Assembly: GCF_963855985.1 (NCBI RefSeq)
Contig: NC_087106.1
Span: forward strand, 1,285,001-1,349,000
From: Ostrinia nubilalis
Lineage: Eukaryota > Arthropoda > Insecta > Lepidoptera > Crambidae
DNA length: 64,000 nucleotides
Direction of reading: 5' to 3'
Shown here: positions 8,418 through 18,545 of the stretch, one piece after another
Layout: the number at the start of each line of letters is the position of its first letter
How positions within the stretch are numbered: position 1 is the stretch's first letter
Translations under genes and position numbers: made by a program
The notes under the pieces: model-generated
Database searches by the model: none
Seen by the model: only the letters and a program-made list of their open reading frames with translations
Told to the model about the DNA's origin: nothing

Positions 8418-9860
8418 ATGTGCTTACTAATATCATTGGGAAAAGAGATCAACGCAACCAATCGGCCTGCCCTCCAAAAAAGGTGGGAGGCGATGCTTGC
8501 AGGCATAGGCGTCCCTTCTCGACTCGAAAGCGCGCAAGAGAATAACGTCTTTGATAGCGTGACTCTCTTTCAAGCTGAGATGAAAGCCAGGCTTAGTTTA
8601 AGGGAAGCCTTAGTTGGAAAAGTGCTCAGCACGGAGTACACAGGATCTGAGCTTGCAGCCGTAAACCAGATTAAAATGGTGTGGGAGCACTCCGGTTATA
8701 AGGCCGTGCTATTCATGATGGCTTTTATCGAGGCACGTAGTGCGGTTCTGGAAATCGAGGCGGTCCTCGACCAGGCACTTGCCCTAAAGCACGCTATGGA
8801 TCTTGCCAAAACACAGCCCAACTTTCCCTTTTCAAGGGTAATGAACCCTAACGCTCACCCGGAGTTAACCCACAAAAACTACAACCATTTGTATGTCGCG
8901 GCTATTGCGTACGTAAAGAAAATGAAGAGCGTCGGTGAGAATTTTAGAACCTCAGAAGCAATAAAGAGTAATCAATTGTCGCTCATAAATAGATACTTGG
9001 AGGAGGATGCGAAACTCTCAATATCTGAACCATCTGAGGCAGTTCTCGAGAAAATGCGCCTGCTCGGTCTGGGCACAAGAAGGCGGCGACACCGAGACGA
9101 AGAAATTGCTCGCGCCCAGGCGTCAGACGCTGAGCTTGCGAATTTGTTGAGCGCGGGTGTCAATAACAACGTACGAATGAAGCGTGTGAACGTAAGTTTA
9201 AATGACCTAGATAATAATATGTTGTATTGTGAAGTATCTACTGAAAATATTAGGCCATATATTCCGAGTCAATTTAGAAAATATATATTTGAACAGTTTC
9301 ACAATTTGTCACACCCAGGGGTAAGGACTACACGAGCATTATTGAGTAAAAAAGTATTTTGGCCAGGGATGAACAAAGACGTAGGACTATGGGTAAAAAC
9401 ATGTATTAAATGTCAAAAAAGTAAGGTAACGCGTCACACGGTGTCTAGGCTCAGTAGCTTTGAAGAAGGCGACCGTTTCGAACATGTACATGTAGATTTA
9501 ATAGGACCGTTACCAGTGACAGAGCAAGGTTATCGGTATTGCGTGACAATGGTAGATCGGCGTACCCGATGGCCCGAGATATTATTATGCCCAGTAGTGG
9601 ACATGACCGCAGAAACAGTCGCGAGGGCAGTATACGAATGCTGTGTATGTAGGTTTGGATGCCCGAGCAAACTTACCACGGACCAGGGCCGACAGTTCGA
9701 GAGTGAATTGTTCACTAATTTAATGAAGTTGTTAGGGATCCGCAAAACACGAACGACACCGTACCACCCACAGTGTAACGGCAAAGTGGAGAGGTGGCAT
9801 CGGTCTTTAATTAAAAACGGCATTAATAGCAAGATTACGGACAGCACAAGCTTTACCTAG
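8418..9860 (+). CDS. Array unit 2: intact nucleoprotein-like::integrase fusion, DDE complete
   Basis: 480 codons. Residues 1-229 match the nucleoprotein-like protein encoded at 42-50 kb (conserved MVWEHSGYKAVLFMMAFIEA, MNPNAHPELTHK and GTRRRRHRDEE). The match breaks at DEE. From residue 230 (IARAQASDAEL) the protein is a Ty3/gypsy integrase. It has a zinc finger H295-H299-C329-C332, then the catalytic core with D360 (VHVDLIGPLP), D422 (LTTDQG) and E458 (GKVERWH). D422 and E458 are separated by 35 residues, as in active integrases. The integrase stops at HRSLI, lacking the usual C-terminal domain, and is followed by 15 residues read from the start of the next unit. Residue differences from the other units are few (for example AYVKK). 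No promoter is evident. Expression is unknown. Confidence 0.85.
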   Translation: MCLLISLGKEINATNRPALQKRWEAMLAGIGVPSRLESAQENNVFDSVTLFQAEMKARLSLREALVGKVLSTEYTGSELAAVNQIKMVWEHSGYKAVLFMMAFIEARSAVLEIEAVLDQALALKHAMDLAKTQPNFPFSRVMNPNAHPELTHKNYNHLYVAAIAYVKKMKSVGENFRTSEAIKSNQLSLINRYLEEDAKLSISEPSEAVLEKMRLLGLGTRRRRHRDEEIARAQASDAELANLLSAGVNNNVRMKRVNVSLNDLDNNMLYCEVSTENIRPYIPSQFRKYIFEQFHNLSHPGVRTTRALLSKKVFWPGMNKDVGLWVKTCIKCQKSKVTRHTVSRLSSFEEGDRFEHVHVDLIGPLPVTEQGYRYCVTMVDRRTRWPEILLCPVVDMTAETVARAVYECCVCRFGCPSKLTTDQGRQFESELFTNLMKLLGIRKTRTTPYHPQCNGKVERWHRSLIKNGINSKITDSTSFT

Positions 9861-9862
9861 GA

Positions 9863-11320
9863 ATGTGCTTACTAATATCATTGGGAAAAGAGATCAACGC
9901 AACCAATCGGCCTGCCCTCCAAAAAAGGTGGGAGGCGATGCTTGCAGGCATAGGCGTCCCTTCTCGACTCGAAAGCGCGCAAGAGAATAACGTCTTTGAT
10001 AGCGTGACTCTCTTTCAAGCTGAGATGAAAGCCAGGCTTAGTTTAAGGGAAGCCTTAGTTGGAAAAGTGCTCAGCACGGAGTACACAGGATCTCAGCTTG
10101 CAGCCGTAAACCAGATTAAAATGGTGTGGGAGCACTCCGGTTATAAGGCCGTGCTATTCATGATGGCTTTTATCGAGGCACGTAGTGCGGTTCTGGAAAT
10201 CGAGGCGGTCCTCGACCAGGCACTTGCCCTAAAGCACGCTATGGATCTTGCCAAAACACAGCCCAACTTTCCCTTTTCAAGGGTAATGAACCCTAACGCT
10301 CACCCGGAGTTAACCCACAAAAACTACAACCATTTGTATGTCGCGGCTATTGCGTACGCAAAGAAAATGAAGAGCGTCGGTGAGAATTTTAGAACCTCAG
10401 AAGCAATAAAGAGTAATCAATTGTCGCTCATAAATAGATACTTGGAGGAGGATGCGAAACTCTCAATATCTGAACCATCTGAGGCAGTTCTCGAGAAAAT
10501 GCGCCTGCTCGGTCTGGGCACAAGAAGGCGGCGACACCGAGACGAAGAAATTGCTCGCGCCCAGGCGTCAGACGCTGAGCTTGCGAATTTGTTGAGCGCG
10601 GGTGTCAATAACAACGTACGAATGAAGCGTGTGAACGTAAGTTTAAATGACCTAGATAATAATATGTTGTATTGTGAAGTATCTACTGAAAATATTAGGT
10701 CATATATTCCGAGTCAATTTAGAAAATATATATTTGAACAGTTTCACAATTTGTCACACCCAGGGGTAAGGACTACACGAGCATTATTGAGTAAAAAAGT
10801 ATTTTGGCCAGGGATGAACAAAGACGTAGGACTATGGGTAAAAACATGTATTAAATGTCAAAAAAGTAAGGTAACGCGTCACACGGTGTCTAGGCTCAGT
10901 AGCTTTGAAGAAGGCGACCGTTTCGAACATGTACATGTAGATTTAATAGGACCGTTACCAGTGACAGAGCAAGGTTATCGGTATTGCGTGACAATGGTAG
11001 ATCGGCGTACCCGATGGCCCGAGATATTATTATGCCCAGTAGTGGACATGACCGCAGAAACAGTCGCGAGGGCAGTATACGAATGCTGTGTATGTAGGTT
11101 TGGATGCCCGAGCAAACTAACCACGGCCCAGGGCCGACAGTTCGAGAGTGAATTGTTCACTAATTTAATGAAGTTGTTAGGGATCCGCAAAACACGAACG
11201 ACACCGTACCACCCACAGTGTAACGGCAAAGTGGAGAGGTGGCATCGGTCTTTAATTAAAAACGGCATTAATAGCAAGATTACGGACAGCACAAGCTTTA
11301 CCTCGGAATGTGCTTACTAA
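9863..11320 (+). CDS. Array unit 3: fusion, Ala at second catalytic site
   Basis: 485 codons. It carries LTTAQG (GCC at 11126-11128), so the integrase triad is D-A-E. A private Glu-to-Gln change is present in TGSQLAA. The downstream junction reads ACCTCGG, so the frame runs on five residues and overlaps the next unit's start by 13 nt. Confidence 0.8.
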   Translation: MCLLISLGKEINATNRPALQKRWEAMLAGIGVPSRLESAQENNVFDSVTLFQAEMKARLSLREALVGKVLSTEYTGSQLAAVNQIKMVWEHSGYKAVLFMMAFIEARSAVLEIEAVLDQALALKHAMDLAKTQPNFPFSRVMNPNAHPELTHKNYNHLYVAAIAYAKKMKSVGENFRTSEAIKSNQLSLINRYLEEDAKLSISEPSEAVLEKMRLLGLGTRRRRHRDEEIARAQASDAELANLLSAGVNNNVRMKRVNVSLNDLDNNMLYCEVSTENIRSYIPSQFRKYIFEQFHNLSHPGVRTTRALLSKKVFWPGMNKDVGLWVKTCIKCQKSKVTRHTVSRLSSFEEGDRFEHVHVDLIGPLPVTEQGYRYCVTMVDRRTRWPEILLCPVVDMTAETVARAVYECCVCRFGCPSKLTTAQGRQFESELFTNLMKLLGIRKTRTTPYHPQCNGKVERWHRSLIKNGINSKITDSTSFTSECAY

Positions 11321-12750
11321 TATCATTGGGAAAAGAGATCAACGCAACCAATCGGCCTGCCCTCCAAAAAAGGTGGGAGGCGATGCTTGCAGGCATAGGC
11401 GTCCCTTCTCGACTCGAAAGCGCGCAAGAGAATAACGTCTTTGATAGCGTGACTCTCTTTCAAGCTGAGATGAAAGCCAGGCTTAGTTTAAGGGAAGCCT
11501 TAGTTGGAAAAGTGCTCAGCACGGAGTACACAGGATCTGAGCTTGCAGCCGTAAACCAGATTAAAATGGTGTGGGAGCACTCCGGTTATAAGGCCGTGCT
11601 ATTCATGATGGCTTTTATCGAGGCACGTAGTGCGGTTCTGGAAATCGAGGCGGTCCTCGACCAGGCACTTGCCCTAAAGCACGCTATGGATCTTGCCAAA
11701 ACACAGCCCAACTTTCCCTTTTCAAGGGTAATGAACCCTAACGCTCACCCGGAGTTAACCCACAAAAACTACAACCATTTGTATGTCGCGGCTATTGCGT
11801 ACGCAAAGAAAATGAAGAGCGTCGGTGAGAATTTTAGAACCTCAGAAGCAATAAAGAGTAATCAATTGTCGCTCATAAATAGATACTTGGAGGAGGATGC
11901 GAAACTCTCAATATCTGAACCATCTGAGGCAGTTCTCGAGAAAATGCGCCTGCTCGGTCTGGGCACAAGAAGGCGGCGACACCGAGACGAAGAAATTGCT
12001 CGCGCCCAGGCGTCAGACGCTGAGCTTGCGAATTTGTTGAGCGCGGGTGTCAATAACAACGTACGAATGAAGCGTGTGAACGTAAGTTTAAATGACCTAG
12101 ATAATAATATGTTGTATTGTGAAGTATCTACTGAAAATATTAGGCCATATATTCCGAGTCAATTTAGAAAATATATATTTGAACAGTTTCACAATTTGTC
12201 ACACCCAGGGGTAAGGACTACACGAGCATTATTGAGTAAAAAAGTATTTTGGCCAGGGATGAACAAAGACGTAGGACTATGGGTAAAAACATGTATTAAA
12301 TGTCAAAAAAGTAAGGTAACGCGTCACACGGTGTCTAGGCTCAGTAGCTTTGAAGAAGGCGACCGTTTCGAACATGTACATGTAGATTTAATAGGACCGT
12401 TACCAGTGACAGAGCAAGGTTATCGGTATTGCGTGACAATGGTAGATCGGCGTACCCGATGGCCCGAGATATTATTATGCCCAGTAGTGGACATGACCGC
12501 AGAAACAGTCGCGAGGGCAGTATACGAATGCTGTGTATGTAGGTTTGGATGCCCGAGCAAACTTACCACGGACCAGGGCCGACAGTTCGAGAGTGAATTG
12601 TTCACTAATTTAATGAAGTTGTTAGGGATCCGCAAAACACGAACGACACCGTACCACCCACAGTGTAACGGCAAAGTGGAGAGGTGGCATCGGTCTTTAA
12701 TTAAAAACGGCATTAATAGCAAGATTACGGACAGCACAAGCTTTACCTAG
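11308..12750 (+). CDS. Array unit 4: fusion, DDE complete
   Basis: 480 codons with LTTDQG. It shares with unit 2 the rare codon context CTTACC before the catalytic GAC and the NIRPYIP form, which suggests that units 2-3 and 4-5 descend from a duplicated pair. It ends at the TAG of ACCTAG. Confidence 0.8.
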   Translation: MCLLISLGKEINATNRPALQKRWEAMLAGIGVPSRLESAQENNVFDSVTLFQAEMKARLSLREALVGKVLSTEYTGSELAAVNQIKMVWEHSGYKAVLFMMAFIEARSAVLEIEAVLDQALALKHAMDLAKTQPNFPFSRVMNPNAHPELTHKNYNHLYVAAIAYAKKMKSVGENFRTSEAIKSNQLSLINRYLEEDAKLSISEPSEAVLEKMRLLGLGTRRRRHRDEEIARAQASDAELANLLSAGVNNNVRMKRVNVSLNDLDNNMLYCEVSTENIRPYIPSQFRKYIFEQFHNLSHPGVRTTRALLSKKVFWPGMNKDVGLWVKTCIKCQKSKVTRHTVSRLSSFEEGDRFEHVHVDLIGPLPVTEQGYRYCVTMVDRRTRWPEILLCPVVDMTAETVARAVYECCVCRFGCPSKLTTDQGRQFESELFTNLMKLLGIRKTRTTPYHPQCNGKVERWHRSLIKNGINSKITDSTSFT

Positions 12751-12752
12751 GA

Positions 12753-14195
12753 ATGTGCTTACTAATATCATTGGGAAAAGAGATCAACGCAACCAATCGG
12801 CCTGCCCTCCAAAAAAGGTGGGAGGCGATGCTTGCAGGCATAGGCGTCCCTTCTCAACTCGAAAGCGCGCAAGAGAATAACGTCTTTGATAGCGTGACTC
12901 TCTTTCAAGCTGAGATGAAAGCCAGGCTTAGTTTAAGGGAAGCCTTAGTTGGAAAAGTGCTCAGCACGGAGTACACAGGATCTGAGCTTGCAGCCGTAAA
13001 CCAGATTAAAATGGTGTGGGAGCACTCCGGTTATAAGGCCGTGCTATTCATGATGGCTTTTATCGAGGCACGTAGTGCGGTTCTGGAAATCGAGGCGGTC
13101 CTCGACCAGGCACTTGCCCTAAAGCACGCTATGGATCTTGCCAAAACACAGCCCAACTTTCCCTTTTCAAGGGTAATGAACCCTAACGCTCACCCGGAGT
13201 TAACCCACAAAAACTACAACCATTTGTATGTCGCGGCTATTGCGTACGCAAAGAAAATGAAGAGCGTCGGTGAGAATTTTAGAACCTCAGAAGCAATAAA
13301 GAGTAATCAATTGTCGCTCATAAATAGATACTTGGAGGAGGATGCGAAACTCTCAATATCTGAACCATCTGAGGCAGTTCTCGAGAAAATGCGCCTGCTC
13401 GGTCTGGGCACAAGAAGGCGGCGACACCGAGACGAAGAAATTGCTCGCGCCCAGGCGTCAGACGCTGAGCTTGCGAATTTGTTGAGCGCGGGTGTCAATA
13501 ACAACGTACGAATGAAGCGTGTGAACGTAAGTTTAAATGACCTAGATAATAATATGTTGTATTGTGAAGTATCTACTGAAAATATTAGGTCATATATTCC
13601 GAGTCAATTTAGAAAATATATATTTGAACAGTTTCACAATTTGTCACACCCAGGGGTAAGGACTACACGAGCATTATTGAGTAAAAAAGTATTTTGGCCA
13701 GGGATGAACAAAGACGTAGGACTATGGGTAAAAACATGTATTAAATGTCAAAAAAGTAAGGTAACGCGTCACACGGTGTCTAGGCTCAGTAGCTTTGAAG
13801 AAGGCGACCGTTTCGAACATGTACATGTAGATTTAATAGGACCGTTACCAGTGACAGAGCAAGGTTATCGGTATTGCGTGACAATGGTAGATCGGCGTAC
13901 CCGATGGCCCGAGATATTATTATGCCCAGTAGTGGACATGACCGCAGAAACAGTCGCGAGGGCAGTATACGAATGCTGTGTATGTAGGTTTGGATGCCCG
14001 AGCAAACTAACCACGGCCCAGGGCCGACAGTTCGAGAGTGAATTGTTCACTAATTTAATGAAGTTGTTAGGGATCCGCAAAACACGAACGACACCGTACC
14101 ACCCACAGTGTAACGGCAAAGTGGAGAGGTGGCATCGGTCTTTAATTAAAAACGGCATTAATAGCAAGATTACGGACAGCACAAGCTTTACCTAG
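12753..14195 (+). CDS. Array unit 5: fusion, Ala at second catalytic site
   Basis: 480 codons with LTTAQG and NIRSYIP. A private Arg-to-Gln change is present in VPSQLES. It ends at the TAG of ACCTAG. Confidence 0.8.
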   Translation: MCLLISLGKEINATNRPALQKRWEAMLAGIGVPSQLESAQENNVFDSVTLFQAEMKARLSLREALVGKVLSTEYTGSELAAVNQIKMVWEHSGYKAVLFMMAFIEARSAVLEIEAVLDQALALKHAMDLAKTQPNFPFSRVMNPNAHPELTHKNYNHLYVAAIAYAKKMKSVGENFRTSEAIKSNQLSLINRYLEEDAKLSISEPSEAVLEKMRLLGLGTRRRRHRDEEIARAQASDAELANLLSAGVNNNVRMKRVNVSLNDLDNNMLYCEVSTENIRSYIPSQFRKYIFEQFHNLSHPGVRTTRALLSKKVFWPGMNKDVGLWVKTCIKCQKSKVTRHTVSRLSSFEEGDRFEHVHVDLIGPLPVTEQGYRYCVTMVDRRTRWPEILLCPVVDMTAETVARAVYECCVCRFGCPSKLTTAQGRQFESELFTNLMKLLGIRKTRTTPYHPQCNGKVERWHRSLIKNGINSKITDSTSFT

Positions 14196-14197
14196 GA

Positions 14198-15655
14198 ATG
14201 TGCTTACTAATATCATTGGGAAAAGAGATCAACGCAACCAATCGGCCTGCCCTCCAAAAAAGGTGGGAGGCGATGCTTGCAGGCATAGGCGTCCCTTCTC
14301 GACTCGAAAGCGCGCAAGAGAATAACGTCTTTGATAGCGTGACTCTCTTTCAAGCTGAGATGAAAGCCAGGCTTAGTTTAAGGGAAGCCTTAGTTGGAAA
14401 AGTGCTCAGCACGGAGTACACAGGATCTGAGCTTGCAGCCGTAAACCAGATTAAAATGGTGTGGGAGCACTCCGGTTATAAGGCCGTGCTATTCATGATG
14501 GCTTTTATCGAGGCACGTAGTGCGGTTCTGGAAATCGAGGCGGTCCTCGACCAGGCACTTGCCCTAAAGCACGCTATGGATCTTGCCAAAACACAGCCCA
14601 ACTTTCCCTTTTCAAGGGTAATGAACCCTAACGCTCACCCGGAGTTAACCCACAAAAACTACAACCATTTGTATGTCGCGGCTATTGCGTACGCAAAGAA
14701 AATGAAGAGCGTCGGTGAGAATTTTAGAACCTCAGAAGCAATAAAGAGTAATCAATTGTCGCTCATAAATAGATACTTGGAGGAGGATGCGAAACTCTCA
14801 ATATCTGAACCATCTGAGGCAGTTCTCGAGAAAATGCGCCTGCTCGGTCTGGGCACAAGAAGGCGGCGACACCGAGACGAAGAAATTGCTCGCGCCCAGG
14901 CGTCAGACGCTGAGCTTGCGAATTTGTTGAGCGCGGGTGTCAATAACAACGTACGAATGAAGCGTGTGAACGTAAGTTTAAATGACCTAGATAATAATAT
15001 GTTGTATTGTGAAGTATCTACTGAAAATATTAGGTCATATATTCCGAGTCAATTTAGAAAATATATATTTGAACAGTTTCACAATTTGTCACACCCAGGG
15101 GTAAGGACTACACGAGCATTATTGAGTAAAAAAGTATTTTGGCCAGGGATGAACAAAGACGTAGGACTATGGGTAAAAACATGTATTAAATGTCAAAAAA
15201 GTAAGGTAACGCGTCACACGGTGTCTAGGCTCAGTAGCTTTGAAGAAGGCGACCGTTTCGAACATGTACATGTAGATTTAATAGGACCGTTACCAGTGAC
15301 AGAGCAAGGTTATCGGTATTGCGTGACAATGGTAGATCGGCGTACCCGATGGCCCGAGATATTATTATGCCCAGTAGTGGACATGACCGCAGAAACAGTC
15401 GCGAGGGCAGTATACGAATGCTGTGTATGTAGGTTTGGATGCCCGAGCAAACTAACCACGGCCCAGGGCCGACAGTTCGAGAGTGAATTGTTCACTAATT
15501 TAATGAAGTTGTTAGGGATCCGCAAAACACGAACGACACCGTACCACCCACAGTGTAACGGCAAAGTGGAGAGGTGGCATCGGTCTTTAATTAAAAACGG
15601 CATTAATAGCAAGATTACGGACAGCACAAGCTTTACCTCGGAATGTGCTTACTAA
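14198..15655 (+). CDS. Array unit 6: fusion, Ala at second catalytic site
   Basis: 485 codons with LTTAQG and NIRSYIP. The junction ACCTCGG lets the frame overlap the next unit by 13 nt. No private replacement was noticed. Confidence 0.8.
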   Translation: MCLLISLGKEINATNRPALQKRWEAMLAGIGVPSRLESAQENNVFDSVTLFQAEMKARLSLREALVGKVLSTEYTGSELAAVNQIKMVWEHSGYKAVLFMMAFIEARSAVLEIEAVLDQALALKHAMDLAKTQPNFPFSRVMNPNAHPELTHKNYNHLYVAAIAYAKKMKSVGENFRTSEAIKSNQLSLINRYLEEDAKLSISEPSEAVLEKMRLLGLGTRRRRHRDEEIARAQASDAELANLLSAGVNNNVRMKRVNVSLNDLDNNMLYCEVSTENIRSYIPSQFRKYIFEQFHNLSHPGVRTTRALLSKKVFWPGMNKDVGLWVKTCIKCQKSKVTRHTVSRLSSFEEGDRFEHVHVDLIGPLPVTEQGYRYCVTMVDRRTRWPEILLCPVVDMTAETVARAVYECCVCRFGCPSKLTTAQGRQFESELFTNLMKLLGIRKTRTTPYHPQCNGKVERWHRSLIKNGINSKITDSTSFTSECAY

Positions 15656-17085
15656 TATCATTGGGAAAAGAGATCAACGCAACCAATCGGCCTGCCCTCC
15701 AAAAAAGGTGGGAGGCGATGCTTGCAGGCATAGGCGTCCCTTCTCGACTCGAAAGCGCGCAAGAGAATAACGTCTTTGATAGCGTGACTCTCTTTCAAGC
15801 TGAGATGAAAGCCAGGCTTAGTTTAAGGGAAGCCTTAGTTGGAAAAGTGCTCAGCACGGAGTACACAGGATCTGAGCTTGCAGCCGTAAACCAGATTAAA
15901 ATGGTGTGGGAGCACTCCGGTTATAAGGCCGTGCTATTCATGATGGCTTTTATCGAGGCACGTAGTGCGGTTCTGGAAATCGAGGCGGTCCTCGACCAGG
16001 CACTTGCCCTAAAGCACGCTATGGATCTTGCCAAAACACAGCCCAACTTTCCCTTTTCAAGGGTAATGAACCCTAACGCTCACCCGGAGTTAACCCACAA
16101 AAACTACAACCATTTGTATGTCGCGGCTATTGCGTACGCAAAGAAAATGAAGAGCGTCGGTGAGAATTTTAGAACCTCAGAAGCAATAAAGAGTAATCAA
16201 TTGTCGCTCATAAATAGATACTTGGAGGAGGATGCGAAACTCTCAATATCTGAACCATCTGAGGCAGTTCTCGAGAAAATGCGCCTGCTCGGTCTGGGCA
16301 CAAGAAGGCGGCGACACCGAGACGAAGAAATTGCTCGCGCCCAGGCGTCAGACGCTGAGCTTGCGAATTTGTTGAGCGCGGGTGTCAATAACAACGTACG
16401 AATGAAGCGTGTGAACGTAAGTTTAAATGACCTAGATAATAATATGTTGTATTGTGAAGTATCTACTGAAAATATTAGGTCATATATTCCGAGTCAATTT
16501 AGAAAATATATATTTGAACAGTTTCACAATTTGTCACACCCAGGGGTAAGGACTACACGAGCATTATTGAGTAAAAAAGTATTTTGGCCAGGGATGAACA
16601 AAGACGTAGGACTATGGGTAAAAACATGTATTAAATGTCAAAAAAGTAAGGTAACGCGTCACACGGTGTCTAGGCTCAGTAGCTTTGAAGAAGGCGACCG
16701 TTTCGAACATGTACATGTAGATTTAATAGGACCGTTACCAGTAACAGAGCAAGGTTATCGGTATTGCGTGACAATGGTAGATCGGCGTACCCGATGGCCC
16801 GAGATATTATTATGCCCAGTAGTGGACATGACCGCAGAAACAGTCGCGAGGGCAGTATACGAATGCTGTGTATGTAGGTTTGGATGCCCGAGCAAACTAA
16901 CCACGGCCCAGGGCCGACAGTTCGAGAGTGAATTGTTCACTAATTTAATGAAGTTGTTAGGGATCCGCAAAACACGAACGACACCGTACCACCCACAGTG
17001 TAACGGCAAAGTGGAGAGGTGGCATCGGTCTTTAATTAAAAACGGCATTAATAGCAAGATTACGGACAGCACAAGCTTTACCTAG
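15643..17085 (+). CDS. Array unit 7: fusion, Ala at second catalytic site
   Basis: 480 codons with LTTAQG and NIRSYIP. A private silent change (GTA for GTG in LPVTEQG, 16741-16743) distinguishes it. This supports a real separate copy rather than a copied assembly segment. Confidence 0.8.
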   Translation: MCLLISLGKEINATNRPALQKRWEAMLAGIGVPSRLESAQENNVFDSVTLFQAEMKARLSLREALVGKVLSTEYTGSELAAVNQIKMVWEHSGYKAVLFMMAFIEARSAVLEIEAVLDQALALKHAMDLAKTQPNFPFSRVMNPNAHPELTHKNYNHLYVAAIAYAKKMKSVGENFRTSEAIKSNQLSLINRYLEEDAKLSISEPSEAVLEKMRLLGLGTRRRRHRDEEIARAQASDAELANLLSAGVNNNVRMKRVNVSLNDLDNNMLYCEVSTENIRSYIPSQFRKYIFEQFHNLSHPGVRTTRALLSKKVFWPGMNKDVGLWVKTCIKCQKSKVTRHTVSRLSSFEEGDRFEHVHVDLIGPLPVTEQGYRYCVTMVDRRTRWPEILLCPVVDMTAETVARAVYECCVCRFGCPSKLTTAQGRQFESELFTNLMKLLGIRKTRTTPYHPQCNGKVERWHRSLIKNGINSKITDSTSFT

Positions 17086-17087
17086 GA

Positions 17088-18545
17088 ATGTGCTTACTAA
17101 TATCATTGGGAAAAGAGATCAACGCAACCAATCGGCCTGCCCTCCAAAAAAGGTGGGAGGCGATGCTTGCAGGCATAGGCGTCCCTTCTCGACTCGAAAG
17201 CGCGCAAGAGAATAACGTCTTTGATAGCGTGACTCTCTTTCAAGCTGAGATGAAAGCCAGGCTTAGTTTAAGGGAAGCCTTAGTTGGAAAAGTGCTCAGC
17301 ACGGAGTACACAGGATCTGAGCTTGCAGCCGTAAACCAGATTAAAATGGTGTGGGAGCACTCCGGTTATAAGGCCGTGCTATTCATGATGGCTTTTATCG
17401 AGGCACGTAGTGCGGTTCTGGAAATCGAGGCGGTCCTCGACCAGGCACTTGCCCTAAAGCACGCTATGGATCTTGCCAAAACACAGCCCAACTTTCCCTT
17501 TTCAAGGGTAATGAACCCTAACGCTCACCCGGAGTTAACCCACAAAAACTACAACCATTTGTATGTCGCGGCTATTGCGTACGCAAAGAAAATGAAGAGC
17601 GTCGGTGAGAATTTTAGAACCTCAGAAGCAATAAAGAGTAATCAATTGTCGCTCATAAATAGATACTTGGAGGAGGATGCGAAACTCTCAATATCTGAAC
17701 CATCTGAGGCAGTTCTCGAGAAAATGCGCCTGCTCGGTCTGGGCACAAGAAGGCGGCGACACCGAGACGAAGAAATTGCTCGCGCCCAGGCGTCAGACGC
17801 TGAGCTTGCGAATTTGTTGAGCGCGGGTGTCAATAACAACGTACGAATGAAGCGTGTGAACGTAAGTTTAAATGACCTAGATAATAATATGTTGTATTGT
17901 GAAGTATCTACTGAAAATATTAGGTCATATATTCCGAGTCAATTTAGAAAATATATATTTGAACAGTTTCACAATTTGTCACACCCAGGGGTAAGGACTA
18001 CACGAGCATTATTGAGTAAAAAAGTATTTTGGCCAGGGATGAACAAAGACGTAGGACTATGGGTAAAAACATGTATTAAATGTCAAAAAAGTAAGGTAAC
18101 GCGTCACACGGTGTCTAGGCTCAGTAGCTTTGAAGAAGGCGACCGTTTCGAACATGTACATGTAGATTTAATAGGACCGTTACCAGTGACAGAGCAAGGT
18201 TATCGGTATTGCGTGACAATGGTAGATCGGCGTACCCGATGGCCCGAGATATTATTATGCCCAGTAGTGGACATGACCGCAGAAACAGTCGCGAGGGCAG
18301 TATACGAATGCTGTGTATGTAGGTTTGGATGCCCGAGCAAACTAACCACGGCCCAGGGCCGACAGTTCGAGAGTGAATTGTTCACTAATTTAATGAAGTT
18401 GTTAGGGATCCGCAAAACACGAACGACACCGTACCACCCACAGTGTAACGGCAAAGTGGAGAGGTGGCATCGGTCTTTAATTAAAAACGGCATTAATAGC
18501 AAGATTACGGACAGCACAAGCTTTACCTCGGAATGTGCTTACTAA
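17088..18545 (+). CDS. Array unit 8: fusion, Ala at second catalytic site
   Basis: 485 codons with LTTAQG and NIRSYIP. The junction is ACCTCGG. The protein appears identical to unit 6. Confidence 0.8.
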   Translation: MCLLISLGKEINATNRPALQKRWEAMLAGIGVPSRLESAQENNVFDSVTLFQAEMKARLSLREALVGKVLSTEYTGSELAAVNQIKMVWEHSGYKAVLFMMAFIEARSAVLEIEAVLDQALALKHAMDLAKTQPNFPFSRVMNPNAHPELTHKNYNHLYVAAIAYAKKMKSVGENFRTSEAIKSNQLSLINRYLEEDAKLSISEPSEAVLEKMRLLGLGTRRRRHRDEEIARAQASDAELANLLSAGVNNNVRMKRVNVSLNDLDNNMLYCEVSTENIRSYIPSQFRKYIFEQFHNLSHPGVRTTRALLSKKVFWPGMNKDVGLWVKTCIKCQKSKVTRHTVSRLSSFEEGDRFEHVHVDLIGPLPVTEQGYRYCVTMVDRRTRWPEILLCPVVDMTAETVARAVYECCVCRFGCPSKLTTAQGRQFESELFTNLMKLLGIRKTRTTPYHPQCNGKVERWHRSLIKNGINSKITDSTSFTSECAY

